From contig PMSI01000003.1 in assembly GCA_003168375.1 (NCBI GenBank), forward strand, positions 558,001 through 622,000: 64,000 nucleotides of DNA, in the 5' to 3' direction. This stretch comes from Vulcanimicrobiota bacterium (GTDB lineage: Bacteria > Vulcanimicrobiota > Vulcanimicrobiia > Vulcanimicrobiales > Vulcanimicrobiaceae). The notes under the pieces are model-generated. The model made no database searches. It saw nothing but the letters and a program-made list of their open reading frames with translations, and was not told the DNA's origin. Positions 26,171 through 33,711 of this stretch are shown in pieces; position 1 is the stretch's first letter, and every line of letters begins with the position of its first letter. The translations under genes were made by a program, and so were the position numbers.

Positions 26171-27262
26171 GTGCTGCGCGACGTGCCGTTCGGGTGGTAC
26201 GCCACCTCGATGTTCGCGCTGGTCGGATTGACGCTGGTCGAGACGCGCGGGGTCGGAGCCGGTGGGCCGAAGGCGACGCATCTCGCCGAAGCGGTGACGC
26301 TGGCGCTCTACTACATCGCGCTGACGGGCTTCTGCCGCTCGTTCCTGAGCATCACCCGCTGGCGCCGGCTGCTCGACGGCCTGACGCTCCCGGTGCTCGG
26401 TGCGATCGTCGCGCTGATCTTCGTCGAGAAAGTGACCGGCTGGCGCGGCTACGGCTACGTGCTCGACGAGGTGCTGCAAGCGGCGCTCTTGGTGCTGCTG
26501 TTCGTCCGCGGCGTGGCGGCCCGCGACCAGGGCTTCGCCCCCGCGCGCTTCTACCTCATCGCGTTCGTCTTCGCCGCAGCCGGGATCCTGATCAACGACC
26601 TCAACCTCCACGGCGTCATCTTCCCGCACCAGAACCTCACCCGCGCGTTCGACGCCGGCATCGCGCTCGAAGCGCTGCTGTTCGCGCTCGCGCTCGCCGA
26701 CCGCAATCGCGCGCTCTCTGCGCTGATCAGGCTCGACGGCCTGACCGGGATCGCCAACCGCCGCTCGTTCGACGGCGCGCTCGCCCGCGCGTGGGATCGC
26801 TCGCGCCGCTCGCATTCGGCGCTGGGCGTGCTCATGATCGACGTCGACCACTTCAAGCGCTACAACGACACCCATGGCCACCAGGCCGGCGACGAGATCT
26901 TGCGGCGTGTCGCGGAGGGCGTGGAGGCGGCGGTGCTGCGGCCGGACGACGTCGCCGCCCGCTACGGCGGCGAGGAGTTCGCGATCGTGCTGCCGCTCGC
27001 CGAAGGCGAGGCCTCCCGGCTCGTCGGCGAGCGCGTCCGGGTAAACGTACGCGCGCTGGCGATCCCCTATCCGGAGGCCCCGACCGGGATCATAACGGTC
27101 AGCGTCGGGGTCGCTTCCACGCGGCCCGCCGAGTCCGGGGTCAGCCCCGGCAAGCTGCTCGAGTCGGCCGACGCAGCGCTCTACCAAGCGAAGCGCGAGG
27201 GCCGCGACAAGGTCGTACTGGCGCCGCTCGAGCGCTCAACTCCCGACCCAGCGATCCGATAA
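26171..27262 (+). CDS. Membrane diguanylate cyclase (GGDEF domain)
   Basis: 363 residues from the GTG at 26171, the first usable start. About six hydrophobic helices in residues 1-180 resemble a 7TMR-DISM-type sensor. The GGDEF domain is about 185-355: DGLTGIANRR, DVDHFKRYND, RYGGEEF near 264 (catalytic) and an intact inhibitory RxxD (RPDD) just upstream. It should make cyclic di-GMP at the membrane. The same frame upstream (26108-26170) reads AAFFLGFFVAIGAFNALLYV, an obvious missing first helix, yet contains no ATG, GTG or TTG; see findings. Confidence 0.9.
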   Translation: MLRDVPFGWYATSMFALVGLTLVETRGVGAGGPKATHLAEAVTLALYYIALTGFCRSFLSITRWRRLLDGLTLPVLGAIVALIFVEKVTGWRGYGYVLDEVLQAALLVLLFVRGVAARDQGFAPARFYLIAFVFAAAGILINDLNLHGVIFPHQNLTRAFDAGIALEALLFALALADRNRALSALIRLDGLTGIANRRSFDGALARAWDRSRRSHSALGVLMIDVDHFKRYNDTHGHQAGDEILRRVAEGVEAAVLRPDDVAARYGGEEFAIVLPLAEGEASRLVGERVRVNVRALAIPYPEAPTGIITVSVGVASTRPAESGVSPGKLLESADAALYQAKREGRDKVVLAPLERSTPDPAIR

Positions 27263-27270
27263 CTCGACTA

Positions 27271-27585
27271 ATGAGGGACCGCAGCTTCGCCGATTTCATG
27301 GTCGGCGCGCTCGCATGCATTTCCATCCTGAGCTTCTGCGCCGTGCTCAAAGAGACGGAACTCGGTCAGGAACAGCGCCGCCGCCGGGCCGCCGAGAAGT
27401 GGACGCTGCCGCGCAAACGCAAGCGCCGGCGCTCGCCCGAAGACGACTGCCGCCACTGCACCGGCAGCGGCGAGTGCGAGGAGTGCGCGCCCGCCGCGTG
27501 CCGCGTCTGCAAAGGCAACGGCCTCCAACCCCACGACGCCGGCGTCAAATCCCGCCTAACCGCCCTCTGGGACGGTGCCGCATAG
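27271..27585 (+). CDS. Small membrane protein with DnaJ-like zinc motifs
   Basis: 104 residues from the ATG at 27271, eight bases after the GGDEF stop. One transmembrane segment (about 7-26) is followed by a basic stretch (RRRRAAEKWTLPRKRKRRR) and a Cys cluster CRHCTGSGECEEC and CRVCKGNG, i.e. CxxCxGxG units as in the zinc domain of DnaJ. It may bind zinc on the cytoplasmic face. Function unknown; co-transcription with the diguanylate cyclase is likely. Confidence 0.7.
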   Translation: MRDRSFADFMVGALACISILSFCAVLKETELGQEQRRRRAAEKWTLPRKRKRRRSPEDDCRHCTGSGECEECAPAACRVCKGNGLQPHDAGVKSRLTALWDGAA

Positions 27586-27593
27586 TCCTGATG

Positions 27594-27619
27594 TCACCCT
27601 GAGCCTGTCGAAGGGTGAA
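27594..27619. repeat. Copy 2 of the dispersed palindromic repeat
   Basis: TCACCCTGAGC-C-TGTCGAAGGGTGAA is the reverse complement of the 7722-7743 copy, apart from one central base, extended to a CACCCT/AGGGTG stem. It fills the gap between the convergent ends of the zinc-motif gene and ettA, directly abutting the ettA stop, where it could act as a bidirectional terminator. Confidence 0.8.
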
Positions 27620-29290
27620 CTACGGCAGGCTAAGCGGCCGGAAGCGCAAGCGGTGCGGGCGCGCCGCTTCTTCGCCGAGGCGGGCTTTCTTGTTCGTCTC
27701 GTACTCCTGGTAGTTGCCCTCGAAGAAATACACGCGCGAGTCGCCTTCGAACGCGATGATGTGGGTCGCGATGCGGTCGAGGAACCAGCGGTCGTGACTG
27801 ATCACCATCACCGTGCCGGCGAACTCGCTGAGCGCGTCCTCGAGCGCGCGCAGCGTCTCGACGTCGAGGTCGTTCGACGGTTCGTCGAGCAGCAGCACGT
27901 TCGCGCCGGCGAGCAACGTCTTCGCGAGGTGGAGCCGTCCCCGTTCGCCGCCCGAAAGGTTGCCGACCAGCTTCTGCTGATCGCCGCCCTTGAAGTTGAA
28001 GCGCCCGAGATACGCGCGTGAGGGCATCTCGAACTTGCCGACCAGCAGCAAGTCGCGCCCGCCGGTGACGTCGTCGAACACGGTCTTCTCGTTCTCGAGC
28101 GACTCGCGCGACTGGTCGACCACGGCGAGCTTCACCGTCGCGCCGATCGCGATCTCGCCGGCGTCCGGCTGCTCCTTGCCCGAGATCATCCGGAAGAGCG
28201 TCGTCTTCCCGGCGCCGTTGGGGCCGATGATCCCGACGATCGCGCCGGCCGGGATGCTGAAGTTCACATCGTCCATCAGCAGCCGGTCACCGTACGCCTT
28301 GCGCACGCCGGTGAACTCGATCACCTGATCGCCGAGCCGCTCGGCGACCGGGATGAAGATCTCTTGCGTCTCGTTGCGGCGCTGGTACTCGTAGCTGGAG
28401 AGCTCTTCGAAGCGCGCGATGCGGCTCTTGTTCTTCGACTGTCGCGCCTTCGCGCCGGTGCGCACCCATTCGAGCTCGCGCTTGAGCGCTTTGCGGCGCG
28501 CCGATTCGGTCGCTTCTTCCTGCGCGAGCCGCTCCTGTTTCTGGTCGAGCCAGGAGCTGTAGTTGCCCTTCCACGGAATGCCGCGGCCGCGGTCGAGCTC
28601 GAGGATCCACTCGGCCGCGTTGTCGAGGAAGTAGCGGTCGTGCGTCACCGCGACGACGGTTCCGGGGAAGCGCTGTAGGAACTGCTCCAGCCACTCGACG
28701 CTCTCCGCGTCGAGATGATTCGTCGGCTCGTCGAGCAGCAGCATGTCGGGTTTCGAGAGCAGCAGCCGGCACAGTGCGACGCGCCGCTTCTCGCCGCCCG
28801 AGAGCGGCCCGATCTTCGCGTCCCACGGCGGGAGCCGGAGCGCGTCGGCGGCGATCTCGAGCTGCTGCTCCATGTCGTCGCCGCCCTGCGCGAACAAGAT
28901 CGCTTCGAGCTTCGCCTGCTCTTCGGCGAGCTTGTCGAAGTCCGCGTCGGCCTCCCCGTACGCCGCGTAGATCTCGTCGAGCCGCGTGCGCGCGGCGCTG
29001 AGCTCGCTGAGCCCCTCCTCGACGGTCTCGCGCACGGTCTTGTCGGGATCGAGCTGCGGCTCTTGCGGCAAAAACCCGATGCTGATCCCCGGCATCGGCT
29101 GCGCGTCGCCCTCGATATCGGTGTCGAGCCCCGCCATGATGCGCAGCACCGTCGACTTGCCGGCGCCGTTGAGCCCGAGGATCCCGATCTTCGCCCCGGG
29201 GAGAAAACTGAGCGAGATGTCCTTGATGATCTGCCGGTTGGGCGGCACTTTCTTGCCGACCCGGAACATCGAATATACGTACTGCGCCAC
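27620..29290 (-). CDS. ettA: ABC-F ATPase EttA (energy-dependent translational throttle)
   Basis: 556 residues, GTG start, normal length. A soluble ABC protein with two nucleotide-binding domains and no membrane part; EttA binds the ribosomal E site and gates the first peptide bond according to ATP/ADP. Visible are Walker A GLNGAGKST (about 40) and GPNGAGKTT (about 350), signatures LSGGEKRR and LSGGERGR, Walker B LLLDEPTNHLD and LLLDEPSNDLD, and the linker/arm between. The opening MAQYVYSMFRVGKKVPPNR is characteristic of EttA rather than Uup or antibiotic-resistance ABC-F proteins. Confidence 0.96.
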   Translation of the reverse strand: MAQYVYSMFRVGKKVPPNRQIIKDISLSFLPGAKIGILGLNGAGKSTVLRIMAGLDTDIEGDAQPMPGISIGFLPQEPQLDPDKTVRETVEEGLSELSAARTRLDEIYAAYGEADADFDKLAEEQAKLEAILFAQGGDDMEQQLEIAADALRLPPWDAKIGPLSGGEKRRVALCRLLLSKPDMLLLDEPTNHLDAESVEWLEQFLQRFPGTVVAVTHDRYFLDNAAEWILELDRGRGIPWKGNYSSWLDQKQERLAQEEATESARRKALKRELEWVRTGAKARQSKNKSRIARFEELSSYEYQRRNETQEIFIPVAERLGDQVIEFTGVRKAYGDRLLMDDVNFSIPAGAIVGIIGPNGAGKTTLFRMISGKEQPDAGEIAIGATVKLAVVDQSRESLENEKTVFDDVTGGRDLLLVGKFEMPSRAYLGRFNFKGGDQQKLVGNLSGGERGRLHLAKTLLAGANVLLLDEPSNDLDVETLRALEDALSEFAGTVMVISHDRWFLDRIATHIIAFEGDSRVYFFEGNYQEYETNKKARLGEEAARPHRLRFRPLSLP

Positions 29291-29382
29291 GGCGCTGCGT
29301 CTTCGGAGCGGTTCGCCGCGTCGCCCGCCGCCGCAGCGGCCGGCCGACAGGGCTGCCGCACGGCGCTGGAAAACGCCCCGCC

Positions 29383-29892
29383 ATGCGCACGACGCTCTCC
29401 GTCTTCACGGCGCTCCTCGCCCTGAGCGCAACCGGCGCCGCGACCGCGCATCCTACACCGGTGCCGGGCGGCGCCAACCAAGCCGCCGCCGTCGCCGGCA
29501 GCTTGCATGCAACACTGTTCAACGGGCAAGCGCGCATCCGGAAGATGTCGCTCGGCAAGCCCGACAACTCTCCGAACGAGTCGTATCCTGACACCGCCGA
29601 CGAGAAGTGGATCGTGTTCCGCGCCGTGATGAGCAACGGCACCGCGAAGCCGCTCGAGATGACGCAGTTCACCGCGTCGATCGTCGACGGCGACGGCATC
29701 GCGGTCGCGGCCCAGCCCGACAAGGTGCGCCCGATCGGGATCGTGTCGAACATTCCGCCTGGCGGGGCGTGGAAAGAAACGATCCTCTTCCAGGTGCCGA
29801 AGGACTTCAAGCCGGTGAAGATCGTCCTGGTCGCCGCGAACCCGCACTACAAAGCGTTCCGCATCACCATCGCGCCATCCGACGTCCCATAA
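29383..29892 (+). CDS. Secreted immunoglobulin-like protein of unknown function
   Basis: 169 residues. Signal peptide 1-23 (ends ATA-HP). The mature domain has the alternating beta pattern of DUF4352-type modules (KWIVFRAVMSNGTAKPLEMTQF, GGAWKETILFQVPKDFKPVK). It is divergent from ettA with 92 bases between starts. No catalytic motif; a binding or scaffold role is inferred. Confidence 0.65.
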   Translation: MRTTLSVFTALLALSATGAATAHPTPVPGGANQAAAVAGSLHATLFNGQARIRKMSLGKPDNSPNESYPDTADEKWIVFRAVMSNGTAKPLEMTQFTASIVDGDGIAVAAQPDKVRPIGIVSNIPPGGAWKETILFQVPKDFKPVKIVLVAANPHYKAFRITIAPSDVP

Positions 29893-29894
29893 CC

Positions 29895-30076
29895 GCCAAC
29901 CGCGTCGCAGTTTTCGCGGCCGCTCTGTGCGCAGCGGTGCTCCTGAACGGTGCCGCGGCCGTCACGATGACGATGACCGTTGCCGGCAATTTTCGCAAGG
30001 AAGCACGGCCGTCGTCGAGGTGCGCATGCGCGAGAAGGGCGGCTTCTCGACGGATGACATGGACGAACTAATGTGA
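29895..30076 (+). pseudogene. Remnant of a small secreted-protein gene
   Basis: One frame reads a signal-peptide-like run without a start (NRVAVFAAALCAAVLLNGAAA) into MTMTVAGNF; a coding-like continuation (AVVEVRMREKGGFSTDDMDELM) then appears in a different frame, ending at the TGA near 30076. A lost start and a frame change indicate a decayed gene, directly after a related-sized secreted protein gene. Confidence 0.4.
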
Positions 30077-30116
30077 TCCTAGTGGCGCCCCGCGCCCGAG
30101 CAGGTCGGTCCTTAGC

Positions 30117-31640
30117 TCAGCCGTTACCGGCTTCATGGTGATTCGTGTCATAAGCGTGGGAGCGGAGGACATAGCATATGCTTTCGAGCGTTGCGGCGTC
30201 CGTTATGAAGTCTTCGTGCCGTCGCGACGTGCAGCGAAGGCCGATCGGTGGTTGCGCCGGAGCTGGTTGAACCGCAGGCGGCGGCGAGCTCAAGACTCTC
30301 CGCTGCGGCGCCGCTGCGAACGATTCGCGCAATGCGTCAATCATGGCGTTCCGGCCTGGCCCGAAAGCGCCGGCACCGCTGAAGAAGCGAACCATGCCGA
30401 GGAGCGGCGTGTCTCCGTCCTCGTCCTCCAGCACACCCGAAGTGAAGTAAAGGAGCGAGCGCCGATAAATCTGGCCGAGTATCTCATTGGCAGGCGACGC
30501 CGCCGGTTCGCCGGCCCGCCGGAGCAGGGCGTCGTTCCGTTCCTGCGCGTCCAGCATTGAGAACATCCGGAAATCGCCGATCATGTGGCCGTACCGTTCC
30601 GACATCGCGCTCCAAACGTCGACGCGAACTGCCGGCGCGAGGACGATGACGTCGAATCGTATGTCTGGTCCGTACGATTTCCCCAGCAGTTCCGAGTCCA
30701 TGGCCGCTAGAAACGGGCAGACGTAGAGGGCGCCCGCACCATGCGCAACGAGCGCGACGCGCGGACGCTTCTTCGCGTCGAACATCTTGACGAGTTCCCG
30801 GACCATATTCGTTCCGACGTAGCTCGCCGGATCGGGGCTGAACGCCGCAGCGGCGCCTGCCTTCGCTTCGGTCCATGTGGCAAAGCCCGCATTCACAAGG
30901 TAGTAGGCGCGAAGGATCTCCTCGATCAAGGTTTCATGGAATCCGTGGTCGCGGCCGAACGAGAAGCGATGAATCATCTGCGAGAGCACCACGCCTGCCT
31001 TCAGGGCGAGGATCCCGAGCCGAACGGTTTGCTGCTCTTCTGCCGCAATCGCGGCGAGTATCTCCGGCGAGAGCAGGCTCGATCGAGTCGCCGCTACACG
31101 AGCCTTCGCCGTTCGGATCAGCGGATCGTTCTCGACGGCCCGCTGTACCTCGTCGATTTGAGCCGCGGTCGGCGCGACGCCGGGCGCGAAATTCCCCGCG
31201 ACCGCCGCCGTTGTCGGCAGGATCGTCGACATCGTAGGCACCGCGGGGGGCTGCTGCGCGTTCAGGATCGTCCGAGCCGTCGCCGCGACAATCGAGAGAA
31301 TGCGTTGGAAGACGATATCCGAGACGATCTCCGGCAGGTTGCGGAGGAGTTCGTCAAGCAATCCCGATTCCCAGACGAAGGAGTACGGATAAACGTTGCG
31401 TCCGGCGGCCTGCGTCGCAGCCGGCTCGGGGAACCGCGACTGAAGCCGCTTCGCCAGATTGACACCGTCGGCTCGAGACAGAAGGCCGCCGTGAAAGAAC
31501 AATGCGAGATCTGTTTTTTCCGACACTTTCGCATAGGCAGCCATTGTCGTTGCCATGTCGTGAGACGTGGTCGGAAAGCGGCCCGTCTCATCGAACGCAC
31601 CGAGCCTCGACGTGCAGTAGTTCAATGCGCTGGTTGTCAT
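30117..31640 (-). CDS. Alpha/beta-hydrolase-like protein lacking the nucleophile Ser
   Basis: 507 residues, ATG start overlapping the membrane-protein stop (ATGA). Residues 44-58 (DLALFFHGGLLSRAD) resemble the strand and oxyanion loop of alpha/beta hydrolases; residues 83-105 (VYPYSFVWESGLLDELLRN) are a striking conserved-looking segment. Residues 294-306 (RVALVAHGAGALY) match the nucleophile elbow GHSxG, but the Ser position (301) is Gly. A possible late acid/His region is at 330-370. There is no signal peptide; the C-terminal 60 residues are Pro-rich and probably disordered. It forms a two-gene unit with a four-helix membrane protein; binding rather than hydrolysis is inferred. No named family is recognised with confidence. 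Confidence 0.65.
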   Translation of the reverse strand: MTTSALNYCTSRLGAFDETGRFPTTSHDMATTMAAYAKVSEKTDLALFFHGGLLSRADGVNLAKRLQSRFPEPAATQAAGRNVYPYSFVWESGLLDELLRNLPEIVSDIVFQRILSIVAATARTILNAQQPPAVPTMSTILPTTAAVAGNFAPGVAPTAAQIDEVQRAVENDPLIRTAKARVAATRSSLLSPEILAAIAAEEQQTVRLGILALKAGVVLSQMIHRFSFGRDHGFHETLIEEILRAYYLVNAGFATWTEAKAGAAAAFSPDPASYVGTNMVRELVKMFDAKKRPRVALVAHGAGALYVCPFLAAMDSELLGKSYGPDIRFDVIVLAPAVRVDVWSAMSERYGHMIGDFRMFSMLDAQERNDALLRRAGEPAASPANEILGQIYRRSLLYFTSGVLEDEDGDTPLLGMVRFFSGAGAFGPGRNAMIDALRESFAAAPQRRVLSSPPPAVQPAPAQPPIGLRCTSRRHEDFITDAATLESICYVLRSHAYDTNHHEAGNG

Positions 31641-32530
31641 TGTCGGCCCTTCGGCGGTATCGGCTCTGTCGTGGGCATCAGCTTGCAGTCGATCGCAGGC
31701 TGCACGATCGTGCAGTGGAGCACCGTCGATGTAACCGCCTGTTCCTTACTCAGCCCCGAGGGGATCAGCGCGTTTAGCACGATCGTGCACACCCCGAACG
31801 CGAAAAGCAGCTGCGCCGCCCAAAGATGACTAGCCTTCTTGCGCAGAACCACGTAAGCGCTGCGCGATGCCTCGATGTATTCTCGCCCCATGATGGCGTC
31901 AATCTCACTTTTGCCGGCGTCCGCTTTCAACAACCGCACGCTGGTCAGGCGTTCGACGTCCGCGGTCGCGCGCCGTCGGGGGATCTGCACGGCGATCAGC
32001 GATGCGAGAACGCAAAAGAGGAAGACGGCGGCCAGGATCAGGAGCGGCGTGACGGTCGGCCGCGCGATCTTCTCGGATCCGGCGGCGAGCGCGACGATGC
32101 CCGAGCCGCCCCCGACGAGCCCCAAAATCGCCGCCGCCTTGTCGTCTAACGCTTTGAGCGCGTCCTCATAGGCCGAATGCATCTCCTTGGCGCGCCCGGA
32201 AAACGCCTCCGCAGGCGTCGACTCGGCCGGGAGCGTCCGAACCGCGGCGCGCCAATCCGGATCGTTGGGGTATCCCGGGTCCGGACTGACGTCGATGGGG
32301 CCCCAATCACGTTTCCAATGCGGCAGCAACAGCGCCGCGGAGGAGACCACGAGTAACGCTGCGACGGACAGCTGCGGCAGCAACGCTAGCTCGATGTGCG
32401 GAAGTGCCAAGATGACGGCCGTCTGGGAGGAAAGGCAGTGTTCGATCAGAACGTTCGGATCGCCTAGGAAGGTAACCTTCTCTGGACGTGGTGGGACGAT
32501 GGGTGGTTGGGGCACGTACGGTTTCAGCAT
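31637..32530 (-). CDS. Four-helix membrane protein, PycTM/SLATT-like design
   Basis: 297 residues from the ATG at 32530; a start at 32578 adds 16 residues. Predicted membrane helices are about 48-70, 134-152, 162-183 and 235-256. Before the second helix lies YEDALKALDDKAAAILGLVG, resembling the helix preceding the membrane pair in PycTM and SLATT proteins, where a conserved Asp-Lys-Ala stretch enters the membrane. A long helical loop (184-234) and a short outer tail with two Cys (C273, C282) follow. PycTM and SLATT proteins are membrane effectors of nucleotide-triggered phage defence; the match here is by pattern only. Its stop overlaps the hydrolase-like gene. The 5' end overlaps the divergent 32499 gene by about 30 bases. 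Confidence 0.6.
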   Translation of the reverse strand: MLKPYVPQPPIVPPRPEKVTFLGDPNVLIEHCLSSQTAVILALPHIELALLPQLSVAALLVVSSAALLLPHWKRDWGPIDVSPDPGYPNDPDWRAAVRTLPAESTPAEAFSGRAKEMHSAYEDALKALDDKAAAILGLVGGGSGIVALAAGSEKIARPTVTPLLILAAVFLFCVLASLIAVQIPRRRATADVERLTSVRLLKADAGKSEIDAIMGREYIEASRSAYVVLRKKASHLWAAQLLFAFGVCTIVLNALIPSGLSKEQAVTSTVLHCTIVQPAIDCKLMPTTEPIPPKGRQ

Positions 32531-32930
32531 CGGCGCGTACGACGAAGCAAACACGCGTACGGAGAAGCTGCACGCCATCTCAAGGAACTTGCGAAGTACA
32601 GCGTACGGTCTGGACGAATCGCTCGCGACCGGCTGGAGCGATCACGACGTTGCGCAGTTGCACGACCTCGCGCAACACATCCACGCCGCCGCCTCGGCGG
32701 CAGAGCCATCCCTGATAGCGGTTGAGCTCGACGACGAGACGATGCGCAGCCTACATTTGGCGACGGTCGGTGCGGTCCAGGCGCTCTATCTCGGAGTCGA
32801 AGAACGACATGTCGAAAACTCGATCTTCGTCGCTCGTCGGGTCGTCGAAGCGTACGATGCGATTCAAAACCGTGCGCCGCACCGAGCGATCGCCATGCTG
32901 CGTTCGGTAACGGAACAGGAAAAAGCATGA
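32499..32930 (+). CDS. Small helical protein, divergent from the membrane-protein operon
   Basis: 143 residues from the ATG at 32499, with GGTGGGACG just upstream. Apart from about 20 N-terminal residues it is all-helical and acidic (TEKLHAISRNLRSTAYGLDE, DDETMRSLHLATVGAVQAL, RRVVEAYDAIQNRAPHRAI). No known family. The start regions of this gene and of the membrane-protein gene overlap head to head, so promoters must lie inside one another's coding ends, suggesting mutual control. It may be a regulator or immunity partner; that is inference. Confidence 0.5.
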   Translation: MGGWGTYGFSIGAYDEANTRTEKLHAISRNLRSTAYGLDESLATGWSDHDVAQLHDLAQHIHAAASAAEPSLIAVELDDETMRSLHLATVGAVQALYLGVEERHVENSIFVARRVVEAYDAIQNRAPHRAIAMLRSVTEQEKA

Positions 32931-32949
32931 GGGCCGGATAGGCTAACCT

Positions 32950-33395
32950 TTCGCGATACCAGGCTCGGAGTTGCTCCGCCGCGGCTCTGCGCTCGCCGGA
33001 GAGGCGCTCGAGCGGCATTCAAGACGCGATCCTCTCGATGTTGATCCTGACCCTCGTTCAGCGCGTCGTCAAACGCGATGTCACGGCCCCTTGGCTTCCC
33101 CGAGCTGCCAGCAGCGTTTTGCTGTGACCAAACCAGCGTCGACCACCGCCTTGACGTCTACAAAATCGCGCGGCGCGCCCCGCGACACGAGAGCCATCAT
33201 CTTCGACGCGACGTTGTCTTCGAGGGTTTCCATCGGGAAGCGGCCCCAGGGGCTCCGGATGGGCGGGTCAATCTCGTGCTTCAGCGCGAAATTGCCGCCG
33301 AGCACGAACTGTTCCGCCTCAAACCCGTCCTGGACGCTCAAGGAACGCTACCGCGAACGGATCGGGATATGCGGGCTTCTTCGGTTCCATCGACC
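32950..33395 (-). pseudogene. Decayed AbiEii-type nucleotidyltransferase
   Basis: Minus-strand frame 33341-33081 reads METLEDNVASKMMALVSRG, then APRDFVDVKAVVDAG, which matches the helical segment after the catalytic core of AbiEii/AbiGii nucleotidyltransferase toxins (pattern LED-x3-K-x2-AL-x2-R-x3-RD-x2-D). The catalytic GSxxxxDxD part is missing upstream, a stop follows at 33081, and plausible continuation (PLERLSGERRAAAEQLRAWY) appears in another frame after a further stop. I read it as a broken gene. No AbiEi-type antitoxin is present. Confidence 0.55.
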
Positions 33396-33420
33396 GCGCG
33401 GTAATCGTCCACGTCACCAG

Positions 33421-33711
33421 CTAGAGGTCGGCCGCGGCGTCCTCGTGGCTGATGTAGAACTGCACGGTTTGGGTGAGCTCCTCACCGGCGGCGTCCAGCG
33501 CGGTCAGGCAGTAGGCGCCGGCGGGTGTCGAGGCGTCGATGGCGATCGCGACCGTGCCGCTGCCGCCCGAAAACAGCACCATACCGCCTTCGAGCGCCAC
33601 GCCGCTGGTCGTGTTCTTCATGAGGATCTGAGCGCCGCCCGGCATGCCGGTGTAGTCGGCGTTGACCTGCGCCATGGTCTGGCCCTTATAGTCGAGCTTG
33701 GGCGCTTCCAC
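33421..33711 (-). CDS. Small beta-rich protein at the end of the ABC-importer operon
   Basis: 96 residues from a GTG at 33711 that overlaps the preceding TAG (TAGTG), so it is coupled to the solute-binding protein. The sequence is beta-sandwich-like (GGMVLFSGGSGTVAIAIDAS, YCLTALDAAGEELTQTVQFY), with no signal peptide. No family is recognised. Tight coupling to an importer suggests an accessory function, perhaps in the cytoplasm, since export signals are absent. Confidence 0.6.
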   Translation of the reverse strand: MEAPKLDYKGQTMAQVNADYTGMPGGAQILMKNTTSGVALEGGMVLFSGGSGTVAIAIDASTPAGAYCLTALDAAGEELTQTVQFYISHEDAAADL

